Positions 10,528 to 18,771 of a stretch of DNA of 64,000 nucleotides are shown piece after piece. Every line of letters starts with the position of its first letter. The stretch's first letter is position 1. Under the pieces are notes generated by a model. That model worked only from the letters and a program-made list of their open reading frames with translations, had not been told where the DNA came from and made no database searches. This DNA comes from Pseudomonas brassicacearum (GTDB lineage Bacteria > Pseudomonadota > Gammaproteobacteria > Pseudomonadales > Pseudomonadaceae), in the NCBI RefSeq assembly GCF_009601685.2, contig NZ_CP045701.2, forward strand, positions 6,386,001 to 6,450,000, read 5' to 3'. A program made the position numbers and the translations under genes.

Positions 10528-11279
10528 TCACGACGCGCCAAAAGCTGATGCGTTACAGCACTAGCCTGGTGGTGGTGCTGGGCGTGCATGCGCTCGCCAT
10601 CGCCCTGGCGCTGAACTGGACATCGCGCCCGCCCATCGAATTGCCTCCCCAAGCGATGATGGTCGAGCTGGCGCCGATGCCTGCGCCGCCGCCACCGGCA
10701 CCGCCGAAAGTCGTCACACCGCCGCAACCTCCCGAGCCGGTCGAAGAATTGCCGTTGCCCAAGCTTGCCGAAGCGCCGAAGCCGGAGATTTCCGTGCCCA
10801 AGCCGGTCAAGCCCAAGCCAAAGCCTCAACCGCCCAAGCCCAAACCGGTGGAGAAAAAGCCCGAGCCGCCGAAAGAACCGCCCTCGGAGCAAAAGCCCAG
10901 CGACACCCCGCCGACCCAGTCACTGGCCGAGAAGTCCGCGCAACCGGCTCCCGGCCCGTCGCCTGCGCAATCGGCGGCCAAGGCCAATTGGCAGGGCACG
11001 TTGCTGGCGCACCTGGGCAAGTACAAGAAGTACCCGCACAGGGCCCAGCAGATGAACAAGGAAGGCACCAACCGCCTGCGCTTCGTGGTAGATGCCGAAG
11101 GCAACGTGTTGTCGTTCGAACTGGTGGGCAGCTCCGGCACGGACTCCCTGGACCGGGCCACCCTGGAAATGATCCGCCGCGCCCAACCGCTGCCCAAGCC
11201 GCCGGCGGAGCTGCTGACCAACGGCACCATCGAACTGACGGCGCCGTTCGTGTACTCCATCGACAAGCGCCGGCGTTGA
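10524..11279 (+). CDS. tonB: Energy transducer TonB
   Basis: The protein has 251 residues. An N-terminal membrane anchor (SLVVVLGVHALAIALALNW, residues 11-29) is followed by a long Pro/Lys/Glu-rich periplasm-spanning segment (about residues 55-150) and a C-terminal TonB domain (KYKKYPHRAQQMNKEGTNRL.., ending PFVYSIDKRRR). It carries energy from ExbBD to outer-membrane receptors. The composition is as expected for the family. It is the last gene of the exbB-exbD-tonB operon. Confidence 0.95.
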   Translation: MITTRQKLMRYSTSLVVVLGVHALAIALALNWTSRPPIELPPQAMMVELAPMPAPPPPAPPKVVTPPQPPEPVEELPLPKLAEAPKPEISVPKPVKPKPKPQPPKPKPVEKKPEPPKEPPSEQKPSDTPPTQSLAEKSAQPAPGPSPAQSAAKANWQGTLLAHLGKYKKYPHRAQQMNKEGTNRLRFVVDAEGNVLSFELVGSSGTDSLDRATLEMIRRAQPLPKPPAELLTNGTIELTAPFVYSIDKRRR

Positions 11280-11309
11280 TCCAGACCTGGCACCCCGATG
11301 GCATGATGA

Positions 11310-11470
11310 ATCCTGTGGCGAGGGAGCTTGCTCCCGCTGGGGCCTGAGCTGTCGAGCGGAGCGAGGCTGCGATCTTTCCAAAGACGCTTGAATCCCAAGT
11401 GAAAGATCAAGATCAAAAGATAGCAGGCTTCGCCAGCTCCTACAGAGACCAGCGGGAGCTGGTTCCGTCG
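11310..11470. repeat. Mixed REP-like repeat block downstream of tonB
   Basis: The block contains CTGTGGCGAGGGAGCTTGCTCCCGCTGGGGC, followed by a second type of imperfect inverted repeat (CGAGGCTGCGATCTTT ... AAAGATCAAAGATCAAAAGATAGC-like and CTTCGCCAGCTCCTAC). The second type also occurs near 16.7 kb and 59.6 kb. I see no gene in the 355 bp between tonB and oxyR. Confidence 0.7.
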
Positions 11471-11493
11471 CCACAATGGGTACAACCAACAGG

Positions 11494-11516
11494 AAGGCAT
11501 CGAAAGATGCCTTTTT
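11494..11516 (+). terminator. Rho-independent terminator of the exbBD-tonB operon
   Basis: AAGGCATC-GAAA-GATGCCTT is a perfect 8-bp stem with a GAAA tetraloop, followed by T residues. It lies about 215 bp after tonB and 118 bp before oxyR. Confidence 0.82.
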
Positions 11517-11634
11517 CATATCCGGCAACGACCCGACAGACATTGGACAGTGTCACACCGCACCCCCAGTCTGATAACGTGCGTCTATCGATTGCAGCCG
11601 GTATGCTTGGCTCGCAACTTCACGGACGCTCGCC

Positions 11635-12555
11635 ATGACCCTCACAGAATTACGCTACATCGTGACCCTCGCCCAAGAGCAGCATTTCGGCCATGCGGCC
11701 GAGCGTTGCCATGTCAGCCAGCCGACGCTGTCGGTGGGTGTGAAAAAGCTTGAAGACGAACTCGGTGTGCTGATTTTCGAGCGCAGTAAGAGCGCGGTGC
11801 GCCTGACCCCCGTGGGCGAAGGCATCGTGGCCCAGGCGCAGAAGGTCCTGGAGCAGGCCCAGGGCATTCGCGAATTGGCCCAGGCCGGCAAGAACCAACT
11901 GACTGCCCCGCTGAAAGTCGGCGCGATCTACACCGTCGGCCCGTACCTGTTCCCGCACCTGATTCCGCAACTGCACCGGGTCGCCCCGCAGATGCCGTTG
12001 TACATCGAAGAAAACTTCACCCACGTGCTGCGCGACAAGCTGCGCAACGGCGAGCTGGACGCGATCATCATCGCCCTGCCGTTCAACGAAGCCGATGTCC
12101 TGACCCTGCCGCTCTACGACGAACCGTTCTACGTCCTGATGCCGGCCCAGCACCCCTGGACCCAGAAAAAAACCATCGACGCCGCCCTGCTCAACGACAA
12201 GAGCCTGCTGTTGCTTGGCGAAGGCCACTGCTTCCGCGACCAGGTGCTCGAAGCCTGCCCGACCCTGGCCAAGGGCAGCGAAGGTGCCAAGCACACCACG
12301 GTGGAATCCAGCTCCCTGGAAACCATCCGCCACATGGTCGCTTCCGGCCTGGGCATTTCGATCCTGCCGCTGTCGGCAGTGGACAGCCATCATTACTCCC
12401 CGGGCGTGATCGAAGTCCGCCCGCTGACGCCGCCCGTGCCGTTCCGCACCGTCGCCATCGCCTGGCGCGCCAGTTTCCCGCGGCCCAAGGCCATCGAGAT
12501 CCTCGCCGACTCGATCCGCCTGTGCTCCGTGGCCAAGCCGCCTGCCGGCAAGTAA
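11635..12555 (+). CDS. oxyR: Hydrogen-peroxide-sensing LysR-type regulator OxyR
   Basis: This 306-residue protein has an N-terminal winged helix (MTLTELRYIVTLAQEQHFGH, SQPTLSVGVKKLEDELG) and a LysR effector domain. The redox cysteines lie in GEGHCFRDQVLEACPT at residues 199 and 208, the same numbers as in E. coli OxyR. H2O2 forms a disulfide there and switches on catalase and peroxidase genes. The gene sits 9 bp upstream of recG, the conserved Pseudomonas order. Confidence 0.97.
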   Translation: MTLTELRYIVTLAQEQHFGHAAERCHVSQPTLSVGVKKLEDELGVLIFERSKSAVRLTPVGEGIVAQAQKVLEQAQGIRELAQAGKNQLTAPLKVGAIYTVGPYLFPHLIPQLHRVAPQMPLYIEENFTHVLRDKLRNGELDAIIIALPFNEADVLTLPLYDEPFYVLMPAQHPWTQKKTIDAALLNDKSLLLLGEGHCFRDQVLEACPTLAKGSEGAKHTTVESSSLETIRHMVASGLGISILPLSAVDSHHYSPGVIEVRPLTPPVPFRTVAIAWRASFPRPKAIEILADSIRLCSVAKPPAGK

Positions 12556-12564
12556 GCCACGGCC

Positions 12565-14640
12565 ATGACTGAGCTGTCGAAAGTGCCGGTCACGGCACTC
12601 AAGGGTGTCGGTGAAGCCATGGCCGAGAAACTGGCCAAGGTCGGCCTGGAAAACCTCCAGGACGTACTGTTCCACCTGCCGCTGCGCTACCAGGACCGCA
12701 CCCGTGTGGTGCCCATCGGCCATTTGCGCCCGGGGCAGGATGCGGTGATCGAAGGCACCGTCAGCGGCGCCGACGTGGTCATGGGCCGCCGTCGCAGCCT
12801 GGTGGTGCGCTTGCAGGACGGCACCGGCGGGCTCAGCCTGCGCTTCTACCATTTCAGCAATGCACAAAAGGAAGGCCTCAAGCGTGGTACCCGCGTGCGC
12901 TGCTACGGCGAGGCACGGCCCGGGGCTTCGGGGCTGGAAATCTATCACCCGGAATACCGCAGCATCACCGGTGACGAACCGCCGCCTGTGGATGAAACCC
13001 TGACCCCGGTCTATCCGCTCACCGAAGGCCTGACCCAGCAACGCCTGCGCCAGCTCTGCCAGCAAACCCTGACCCTGCTCGGCCCCAGCAGCCTGCCCGA
13101 CTGGCTGCCCACGGAACTGGCCCGGGATTACCACCTGGCGCCGTTGGCCGATGCGATCCGCTACCTGCACCACCCGCCCGCCGATGCCGACGTGGACGAA
13201 CTCGCCCTCGGCCATCACTGGGCCCAGCATCGCCTGGCATTCGAAGAACTGCTGACGCATCAACTGTCCCAGCAACGCCTGCGCGAAAGCCTGCGTTCCC
13301 TGCGCGCCCCGGCCATGCCCAAGGCCCGGGAGCTGCCGGCTCGCTACTTGGCCAACCTCGGCTTTACCCCAACGGGCGCCCAGCAACGGGTCGGCAACGA
13401 AATCGCCTACGACCTGAGCCAGCCCGAACCGATGCTGCGGCTCATCCAGGGCGATGTCGGCGCCGGCAAGACCGTGGTCGCCGCCCTCGCCGCGCTGCAG
13501 GCCTTGGAGGCCGGTTATCAGGTAGCGTTGATGGCGCCCACCGAGATCCTTGCCGAACAACATTTCATCACCTTCCAACGCTGGCTCGAACCGTTGGGCA
13601 TCGAAGTCGCCTGGCTGGCCGGCAAGCTCAAGGGCAAGAACCGAGCCGCCGCCCTGGCACAGATCGCCGAAGGCGCACCCATGGTGGTCGGCACCCATGC
13701 GCTGTTCCAGGACGAAGTGCAGTTCAAGAACCTGGCCTTGGTGATCATCGACGAACAACACCGCTTCGGCGTGCAACAGCGCCTGGCCCTGCGGCAGAAA
13801 GGCGTCGGTGGGCGGATGTGCCCTCATCAACTGATCATGACCGCGACGCCGATCCCGCGGACCCTGGCGATGAGCGCCTATGCCGACCTCGACACCTCGA
13901 TCCTCGACGAACTGCCTCCCGGCCGCACGCCGGTCAATACCGTGCTGGTCACCGATACCCGTCGGGTCGAAGTGATCGAGCGTGTGCGCAGCGCCTGCGC
14001 CGAAGGGCGGCAGGCTTATTGGGTGTGCACGCTGATCGAAGAGTCGGAAGAACTGACCTGCCAGGCGGCCGAAACCACCTATGAAGACCTCACCGCCGCC
14101 CTCGGCGAGTTGAAGGTCGGGCTGATCCATGGCCGCATGAAACCCGCCGAGAAAGCCGCCGTCATGGCTGAATTCAAGGCCGGCGCCCTGCAACTTTTGG
14201 TTGCCACCACGGTGATCGAGGTCGGCGTCGACGTGCCCAATGCCAGCCTGATGATCATCGAAAACCCCGAGCGCCTGGGCCTGGCGCAGCTGCACCAACT
14301 GCGCGGCCGGGTGGGCCGGGGCAGCGCCGCCAGCCATTGCGTCTTGCTGTATCACCCGCCGCTGTCGCAGATTGGGCGGCAGCGACTGGGCATCATGCGC
14401 GAAACCAACGACGGTTTCGTCATCGCCGAAAAAGACCTCGAATTGCGCGGCCCCGGTGAAATGCTCGGCACCCGCCAGACCGGCCTGCTTCAATTCAAGG
14501 TAGCCGACCTGATGCGCGACGCCGACCTGCTCCCCGCCGTACGCGATGCCGCCCAGGCGCTGCTGGAGCGCTGGCCCGACCACGTCAGCCCGCTGTTGGA
14601 TCGCTGGCTGCGTCACGGGCAGCAATACGGCCAAGTGTGA
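12565..14640 (+). CDS. recG: ATP-dependent DNA helicase RecG
   Basis: The protein has 691 residues: an N-terminal wedge/OB domain (VVRLQDGTGGLSLRFYHF), helicase motif I GDVGAGKTVVA near residue 296, the DEQH box (VIIDEQHRFGVQQR) near 395, TATPIPRT, and the C-terminal motif VI region QLRGRVGRG. RecG remodels stalled replication forks and branched recombination intermediates. Length and motifs are complete. It follows oxyR closely and may be read from the same transcript. Confidence 0.97.
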   Translation: MTELSKVPVTALKGVGEAMAEKLAKVGLENLQDVLFHLPLRYQDRTRVVPIGHLRPGQDAVIEGTVSGADVVMGRRRSLVVRLQDGTGGLSLRFYHFSNAQKEGLKRGTRVRCYGEARPGASGLEIYHPEYRSITGDEPPPVDETLTPVYPLTEGLTQQRLRQLCQQTLTLLGPSSLPDWLPTELARDYHLAPLADAIRYLHHPPADADVDELALGHHWAQHRLAFEELLTHQLSQQRLRESLRSLRAPAMPKARELPARYLANLGFTPTGAQQRVGNEIAYDLSQPEPMLRLIQGDVGAGKTVVAALAALQALEAGYQVALMAPTEILAEQHFITFQRWLEPLGIEVAWLAGKLKGKNRAAALAQIAEGAPMVVGTHALFQDEVQFKNLALVIIDEQHRFGVQQRLALRQKGVGGRMCPHQLIMTATPIPRTLAMSAYADLDTSILDELPPGRTPVNTVLVTDTRRVEVIERVRSACAEGRQAYWVCTLIEESEELTCQAAETTYEDLTAALGELKVGLIHGRMKPAEKAAVMAEFKAGALQLLVATTVIEVGVDVPNASLMIIENPERLGLAQLHQLRGRVGRGSAASHCVLLYHPPLSQIGRQRLGIMRETNDGFVIAEKDLELRGPGEMLGTRQTGLLQFKVADLMRDADLLPAVRDAAQALLERWPDHVSPLLDRWLRHGQQYGQV

Positions 14641-14719
14641 GCACGCGCTCAGTTTTCCGGACGCGCGTACCGGACAAGCTGGTTATACTGACCAACTTGT
14701 AGGAAAACGGATACAGACC

Positions 14720-16117
14720 ATGACAGAAGCTGCCCTCGCCCCCGAATCCCCGCACGCTCCGTCTGTTATTCGGCTGTTGCTCGATAAATTGGGCATCGGC
14801 TTTGACGAAGTGCTTGAACGCCCCGGCCTGAACCCAGCCCGCAAAGTGCAGGCGGTGTTGCTGCACGATGCCGTTGGCGCGCTGATGGTGCTGTTTCCGC
14901 AAAGCCAGCTGCTGGACCTCAACCGCCTGGCCGAACTCACCGGTCGCAAACTCACGGCAGTACCGACCGAACGCCTGGAGCGCATGCTCGGCAAACACAG
15001 CCTGAGCCTGCTGCCCGGCCTGCCGGCGCTGACCAGCTCGCCGTGCCTGTACGAAGAAAGCCTGCTGCGCGAGCCGAAGTTGCTGATCAACTCGGGCGAG
15101 CCGGGGCTGCTGCTGGAAGTCACCAGCGAAGCGTTCAAGACCATGCTCACCAAGGCCAGCGCCGCGACGTTCGGCGAAGCCGTGAGCAACATCACCCCCA
15201 ACCTGGACCGCCCGCACGACGACCGCGCGGAAATCACCCAGGCTGTGCAGGCGTTCACCGCCCGGCGTATCCAGCAACGGCTGGAAGAAACCATCGAAAT
15301 CCCGCCGCTGGCTGAAACCGCACAAAAAATCATCAAGCTGCGGGTCGACCCGGACGCCACCATCGATGACATCACCGGCGTGGTGGAAACCGACCCGGCC
15401 CTGGCCGCGCAAGTGGTGAGCTGGGCGGCATCGCCCTACTACGCATCACCCGGCAAGATTCGTTCAGTGGAAGACGCCATCGTGCGGGTCCTGGGCTTCG
15501 ACCTGGTGATCAACCTGGCGCTGGGTCTGGCCCTGGGCAAGACCCTGAGCCTGCCCAAGGACCATCCGCAACACACCACGCCGTACTGGCACCAGTCGAT
15601 CTACACCGCCGCCGTCATTGAAGGCCTGACCCGCGCCATGCCGCGCGCCCAGCGACCCGAAGGCGGCCTGACCTACCTGTCCGGCCTGTTGCACAACTTC
15701 GGCTACCTGCTGCTGGCCCACGTGTTCCCGCCGCACTTCTCGTTGATCTGCCGACACCTGGAGGTCAACCCGCACCTGTGCCACAGCTACGTGGAACAGC
15801 ACCTGCTGGGCATCAGTCGCGAACAGATCGGCGCCTGGCTGATGCGCTACTGGGACATGCCCGACGAACTGGCCACCGCCCTGCGCTTCCAGCACGACCC
15901 GCACTACGATGGCGAATACGCCGAGTACCCGAACCTGGTGTGCCTGGCCGTGCGCCTGCTGCGCGCCCGTGGCATCGGCACCGGCCCGGATGAAGAGATC
16001 CCCGAAACGCTGCTCGAACGCGTGGGTTTGACGCGAGACAAAGCCAATGACGTGGTCAGCAAGGTGCTTGAGGCTGAAGTGCTGCTGAGGGAGCTGGCTT
16101 CGCAGTTCGGCCATTGA
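14720..16117 (+). CDS. YbaK-like plus HDOD two-domain signalling protein
   Basis: The protein has 465 residues. The N-terminal part (about 15-170) resembles the YbaK/aminoacyl-tRNA deacylase domain (VLLHDAVGALMVLFPQSQLLDLNRL). The C-terminal part (about 200-430) is an HDOD domain with ETDPALAAQVVSWAASPYY, SVEDAIVRVLGF and GGLTYLSGLLHNFGYLLL. HDOD proteins lack full HD phosphodiesterase catalysis and usually act as signalling scaffolds. This combination is common in Pseudomonas and not assigned a fixed role. The ATG at 14720 follows GTAGGAAAACGG; a TATACT at 14684 may be part of its promoter. Confidence 0.88.
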   Translation: MTEAALAPESPHAPSVIRLLLDKLGIGFDEVLERPGLNPARKVQAVLLHDAVGALMVLFPQSQLLDLNRLAELTGRKLTAVPTERLERMLGKHSLSLLPGLPALTSSPCLYEESLLREPKLLINSGEPGLLLEVTSEAFKTMLTKASAATFGEAVSNITPNLDRPHDDRAEITQAVQAFTARRIQQRLEETIEIPPLAETAQKIIKLRVDPDATIDDITGVVETDPALAAQVVSWAASPYYASPGKIRSVEDAIVRVLGFDLVINLALGLALGKTLSLPKDHPQHTTPYWHQSIYTAAVIEGLTRAMPRAQRPEGGLTYLSGLLHNFGYLLLAHVFPPHFSLICRHLEVNPHLCHSYVEQHLLGISREQIGAWLMRYWDMPDELATALRFQHDPHYDGEYAEYPNLVCLAVRLLRARGIGTGPDEEIPETLLERVGLTRDKANDVVSKVLEAEVLLRELASQFGH

Positions 16118-16160
16118 GCGCTGATGCAGGCAACTGAGCTACTGTGGCGAGCGGATTTAG

Positions 16161-16187
16161 CTGTGGGAGCAAAGCTTGCTCCCACAA
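16161..16187. repeat. REP-type palindrome
   Basis: CTGTGGGAGCAAAGCTTGCTCCCACAA is a palindromic REP element between two converging genes. Confidence 0.83.
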
Positions 16188-16214
16188 GGCTTGGCTCCTA
16201 CAGAATCCACTCGA

Positions 16215-16595
16215 CTAAACCTTCTTAGCCTTCTTCGGCTTCAGGTATTTGGTCAACCCCTGGAACCAGATCACCAGCGCCGGGTTGCCCTTGATCTGGA
16301 TCGACTTGTCCTGGATCCCCGTCATGAACGCCAGTTGCTTGTTCTTGGCCTGCATCGTGGCGAAGCCATAGGCCGCGTCCTTGAAGGCGATGGCGAACGC
16401 AGGCTCCGGGTAGGTGCCCGACTGGCTGGTGATGCGCTGGTTTCTCACGGTGAAATGCCGGGCGACTTTACCGTCCAGGGTTTGCAGCTGGAACACCAGC
16501 TCCTTGTCGCCCAACTGCTGCTGGAACGCCGGATTGGTCCGGCTGGCCTTGCCCATCAACAATCCCAACATCCACAGCAGAAAACGAAATTTCAT
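16215..16595 (-). CDS. Small protein with SCP2-like character, function unknown
   Basis: The protein has 126 residues. It begins MKFRFLLWMLGLLMGKASRTN, a hydrophobic N-terminus, then FVFQL-like strands, ITSQSGTYPEPAFAIAFKDA, and a Lys-rich tail. The pattern (G-x-x-x-x-P-x-x-x-I-x-F-K-D-A, later DKSIQIKGNPALVIWF) resembles sterol-carrier-like lipid-binding folds. Pseudomonas homologues have often been labelled 'helicase' without good reason. I take the ATG at 16593-16595. No operon partner is visible. Real gene: fairly sure; function: not known. Confidence 0.7.
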   Translation of the reverse strand: MKFRFLLWMLGLLMGKASRTNPAFQQQLGDKELVFQLQTLDGKVARHFTVRNQRITSQSGTYPEPAFAIAFKDAAYGFATMQAKNKQLAFMTGIQDKSIQIKGNPALVIWFQGLTKYLKPKKAKKV

Positions 16596-16724
16596 GGGCA
16601 CAGCCTCGTGAGAAAAGATCGATGGCTGGCAGTTTAGCGATTCTGCGGCGTAACGCCATCATCGGATCTCTTTGCCGGAAGATAAGCTAGTTTTCACGAA
16701 AGATGACCGCTAAGTCACGAAACC

Positions 16725-16806
16725 AAAAATCAAAAGATCGCAGCCTTCGGCAGCTCCTACATCGATTTCCGTAGGAGCTGCCGAAGGCTGCGATCTTTTG
16801 ATTTTT
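16725..16806. repeat. 36-bp perfect inverted repeat
   Basis: The arm at 16725-16760 is the exact reverse complement of 16771-16806, around a 10-base loop (ATCGATTTCC). The arms contain AAAAGATCGCAGCCTTCGGC and AGCTCCTAC, a repeat family that also appears in degraded form near 11.4 kb and 59.6 kb. The right arm ends in a T-run, so the element could also terminate transcription. No gene is seen from 16596 to 16985. Confidence 0.9.
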
Positions 16807-16989
16807 TTGCCCTCCTGTTCCTCGGACATTTCCTTCAAAACGCCGGGCTGTTCATGAACTAGGCAGCGCTGTGGGACGCCGCTAACCTCTGTTCGTCATC
16901 GCAAAAAACGGTGACCCGGACGTGCAAGTCCGGTACATATCGGCGCGCGAACTGCCACACCAATTGGCTCATGCTCATATTGGTGCGTT

Positions 16990-17072
16990 TATGGCGGCTG
17001 CGCGCGGGAGACTCTCGAGGTCTGCCGGGGTCCGATATGCCCGGTCTTGCACACCCGCGCACAGCTGCCACC
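16990..17072 (+). ncRNA. Candidate structured leader upstream of the broken DUF6124 gene
   Basis: This stretch aligns with 58996-59076, at nearly the same distance from the DUF6124 start (58 and 53 bases). Shared landmarks are TATGGCGG, TGCGC, GCCGGG, CCGGTC and a final CACC. A hairpin AGACT-CTCGA-GGTCT (17009-17023) occupies the place of ATCCC-TTCG-GGGAT in the other copy. The pairing is kept while the bases differ. A CCGGG/CCCGG pairing follows. It is inferred to be a transcribed leader or regulatory RNA; it could also be a repeat element. Confidence 0.5.
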
Positions 17073-17130
17073 TTCTTCGGTGCAACGAGAGGTGTCAGTT
17101 TCCAATCAATTACATATCGGGTAATTAATC

Positions 17131-17514
17131 ATGTTCAAACCAACTCCGAATCCGCCGCAAAACCAACGCAAATCCCGCGTCGAAATCCTCGAAGAAAAAC
17201 GGCTCGATGACGCTGCCACCCGCGCCCTCGACTAATAGCTCAACCCCAAGCCCGACTCACCGCCCGAACCTGACAGCACCCAGTTGTTCATCGTCGCCCC
17301 CCACATCGACACCGAAACCCTGCTGGCCAACGCCTCCGAAGACCTGCTCTCCATCAGCACCATCGCCGCCGACCTGGCTGACGATGTGGACGACTCACGC
17401 CGCTGCATAGCCCTGGCGATCAGCCGCATGGCCAATGGGGTGCAGTTGTTGGTTGAGCGGGCGTTGGATCATTTGGAAACCAAGGAAATGGCGGCGCCTG
17501 GGACCAAGGGGTAG
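17131..17514 (+). pseudogene. DUF6124 family gene interrupted by two adjacent stop codons
   Basis: From ATG 17131 the frame reads MFKPTPNPPQNQ...ATRALD, then TAA TAG (17233-17238). It continues in the same frame as LNPKPDS..., LLANASEDLLSI, and RRCIALAISRMANGVQLL to a stop at 17514. The intact relative at 59130 reads ALDYYLLPKP at this place, so the two stops sit on the two tyrosine codons. No frameshift is needed. The ribosome site (GGGTAATTAATC) is also poor compared with the intact copy. The family is Pseudomonas-specific and of unknown role. It could be translated only by restart, for which I see no good site. Confidence 0.8.
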
Positions 17515-17541
17515 CGCATAGCTTTGATGCAAGCTGTGCCG

Positions 17542-17712
17542 ACGCCATCGCGAGCAAGCTTTGCTCCCACAGGCGGATTGGGGCTTGGCGCAGATATTTC
17601 AGCCAGCACAAAACAACTGTGGGAGCGAACTTGCTCGCGATGACGGCGGGTCAGTCAACATAGATGCCAACTGAACCAACGCTATCGCGAGCAGGCTCGC
17701 TCCCACAGGTTT
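17542..17712. repeat. Three REP elements between DUF6124 and tagQ
   Basis: CATCGCGAGCAAGCTTTGCTCCCACAGG (about 17545-17572), GTGGGAGCGAACTTGCTCGCGATGACGG (about 17617-17645) and CTATCGCGAGCAGGCTCGCTCCCACAGG (about 17682-17710) alternate in orientation. They fill the 233-bp gap at the left end of the T6SS locus, with no gene. Confidence 0.85.
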
Positions 17713-17747
17713 TAGCTGCTGATCAACGATCAGCCGCCCTCACTCAA

Positions 17748-18686
17748 TCAAACATTCGGGCAAGGAACCGGTGCCCAGTCGCCCAGGTCCGGGTTTTTGC
17801 ACATGCTGTTGACCTGGCTGGTACCGGCACTGGCAACCTGCTTGCTTTCATCCTGCTTGGCCTTGGCAGTCTGCAGGGTTTTCTCGGTGGTCACCGCTTC
17901 TTTCGGCACGGTTGGCAGCACCGGTTTTTTCGCCGGTTTCGTGGCTTTCTTGGTCTTGGTCTTGGACGACGCCACAACCTGCTTGGTTTCGGCGGTAGCC
18001 ACGGTCACCACGTCAGTACGCTGCACGCCCACTTGCTGCAGATCTTTCTCGTAAGCCTGGGTGTAGTTGTTCAAGTCTTCGGATGCCTTGCCGTTGACCG
18101 CAACGATCAGGTCGTTCGACTCTTTCAAACCAGAGACGATTTCCGCCAGGCGCTTGCGGCCTTCAGTGTCGTTGACAGTCTTGGCCTTACGGTCGGCAAC
18201 CAGTTTGCTGAACGCGTTCTGGTAGCACTGCTGCGACGTCTTGGCGTAGGCAGTGCTGCGGTCGATGTCGGAGACGCTTTTGTTGACGTCGGTGGCGTAG
18301 GACGCGATGCGCTGGTTGTCATCGGCGATCTGCTTCTGGCGCTCGGTGTAGTAACCGGTTGCACCACCGGCCAACGCGCCGCCCGCGGCACCAATGGCGG
18401 CGTTGCGGCCACGGTCTTCCTTGTCGGCGGTCAGTGCACCCAGCAGTGCACCACCGACCGCACCCACGGCCGCACCGGTGATGACCGACTTGGTCATGTT
18501 CCCTTCGGTGGCGCGCAAGTGTTGCACCGGCTCGTAGCAGTTCGGGTAGTACTCGACCTTGGTGCTCGACGCGACCTTGGACGTCGGCGACGTGGCGCAA
18601 CCAGTCAGTACGGTGCTGAAGCCGACAGCGACCATCAGCAAGTGACGCTTGGAAACCGAAGCAAAAGGTTTACGGGGAAAAAGCAT
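17748..18686 (-). CDS. tagQ: TagQ-like outer-membrane lipoprotein of the T6SS phosphorylation switch
   Basis: The protein has 312 residues. The signal peptide ends in the lipobox VLTGC (Cys about residue 30). A glycine-zipper segment follows near residues 65-115 (GAAVGAVGGALLGAL, AIGAAGGALAGGATGYYTE), then a coiled/helical region and a Lys/Thr-rich tail. Its position next to tagR-tagS-tagT-ppkA matches tagQ of P. aeruginosa HSI-I. TagQ anchors TagR at the outer membrane so that envelope signals reach PpkA. It is the last gene of the minus-strand arm, 85 bp after tagR. Confidence 0.85.
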   Translation of the reverse strand: MLFPRKPFASVSKRHLLMVAVGFSTVLTGCATSPTSKVASSTKVEYYPNCYEPVQHLRATEGNMTKSVITGAAVGAVGGALLGALTADKEDRGRNAAIGAAGGALAGGATGYYTERQKQIADDNQRIASYATDVNKSVSDIDRSTAYAKTSQQCYQNAFSKLVADRKAKTVNDTEGRKRLAEIVSGLKESNDLIVAVNGKASEDLNNYTQAYEKDLQQVGVQRTDVVTVATAETKQVVASSKTKTKKATKPAKKPVLPTVPKEAVTTEKTLQTAKAKQDESKQVASAGTSQVNSMCKNPDLGDWAPVPCPNV

Positions 18687-18771
18687 AATTATGTTCTCGT
18701 TTAAGTGTTGACCAGCTCAGCGCGGCGCTATCGCCGCCTGAGTCCCTTCCAAGCTCGCTGACAACGAACAC

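Noticed and set aside
11650..14634. 994-codon open frame on the minus strand across oxyR and recG
   Set aside because: It is a shadow of two well-recognised plus-strand genes in GC-rich DNA; its His/Gln/Gly-rich product matches no family pattern.
17284..17514. Short frame starting at TTG 17284 as a separate gene
   Set aside because: It is the C-terminal part of the DUF6124 gene after the double stop; no ribosome site precedes the TTG.
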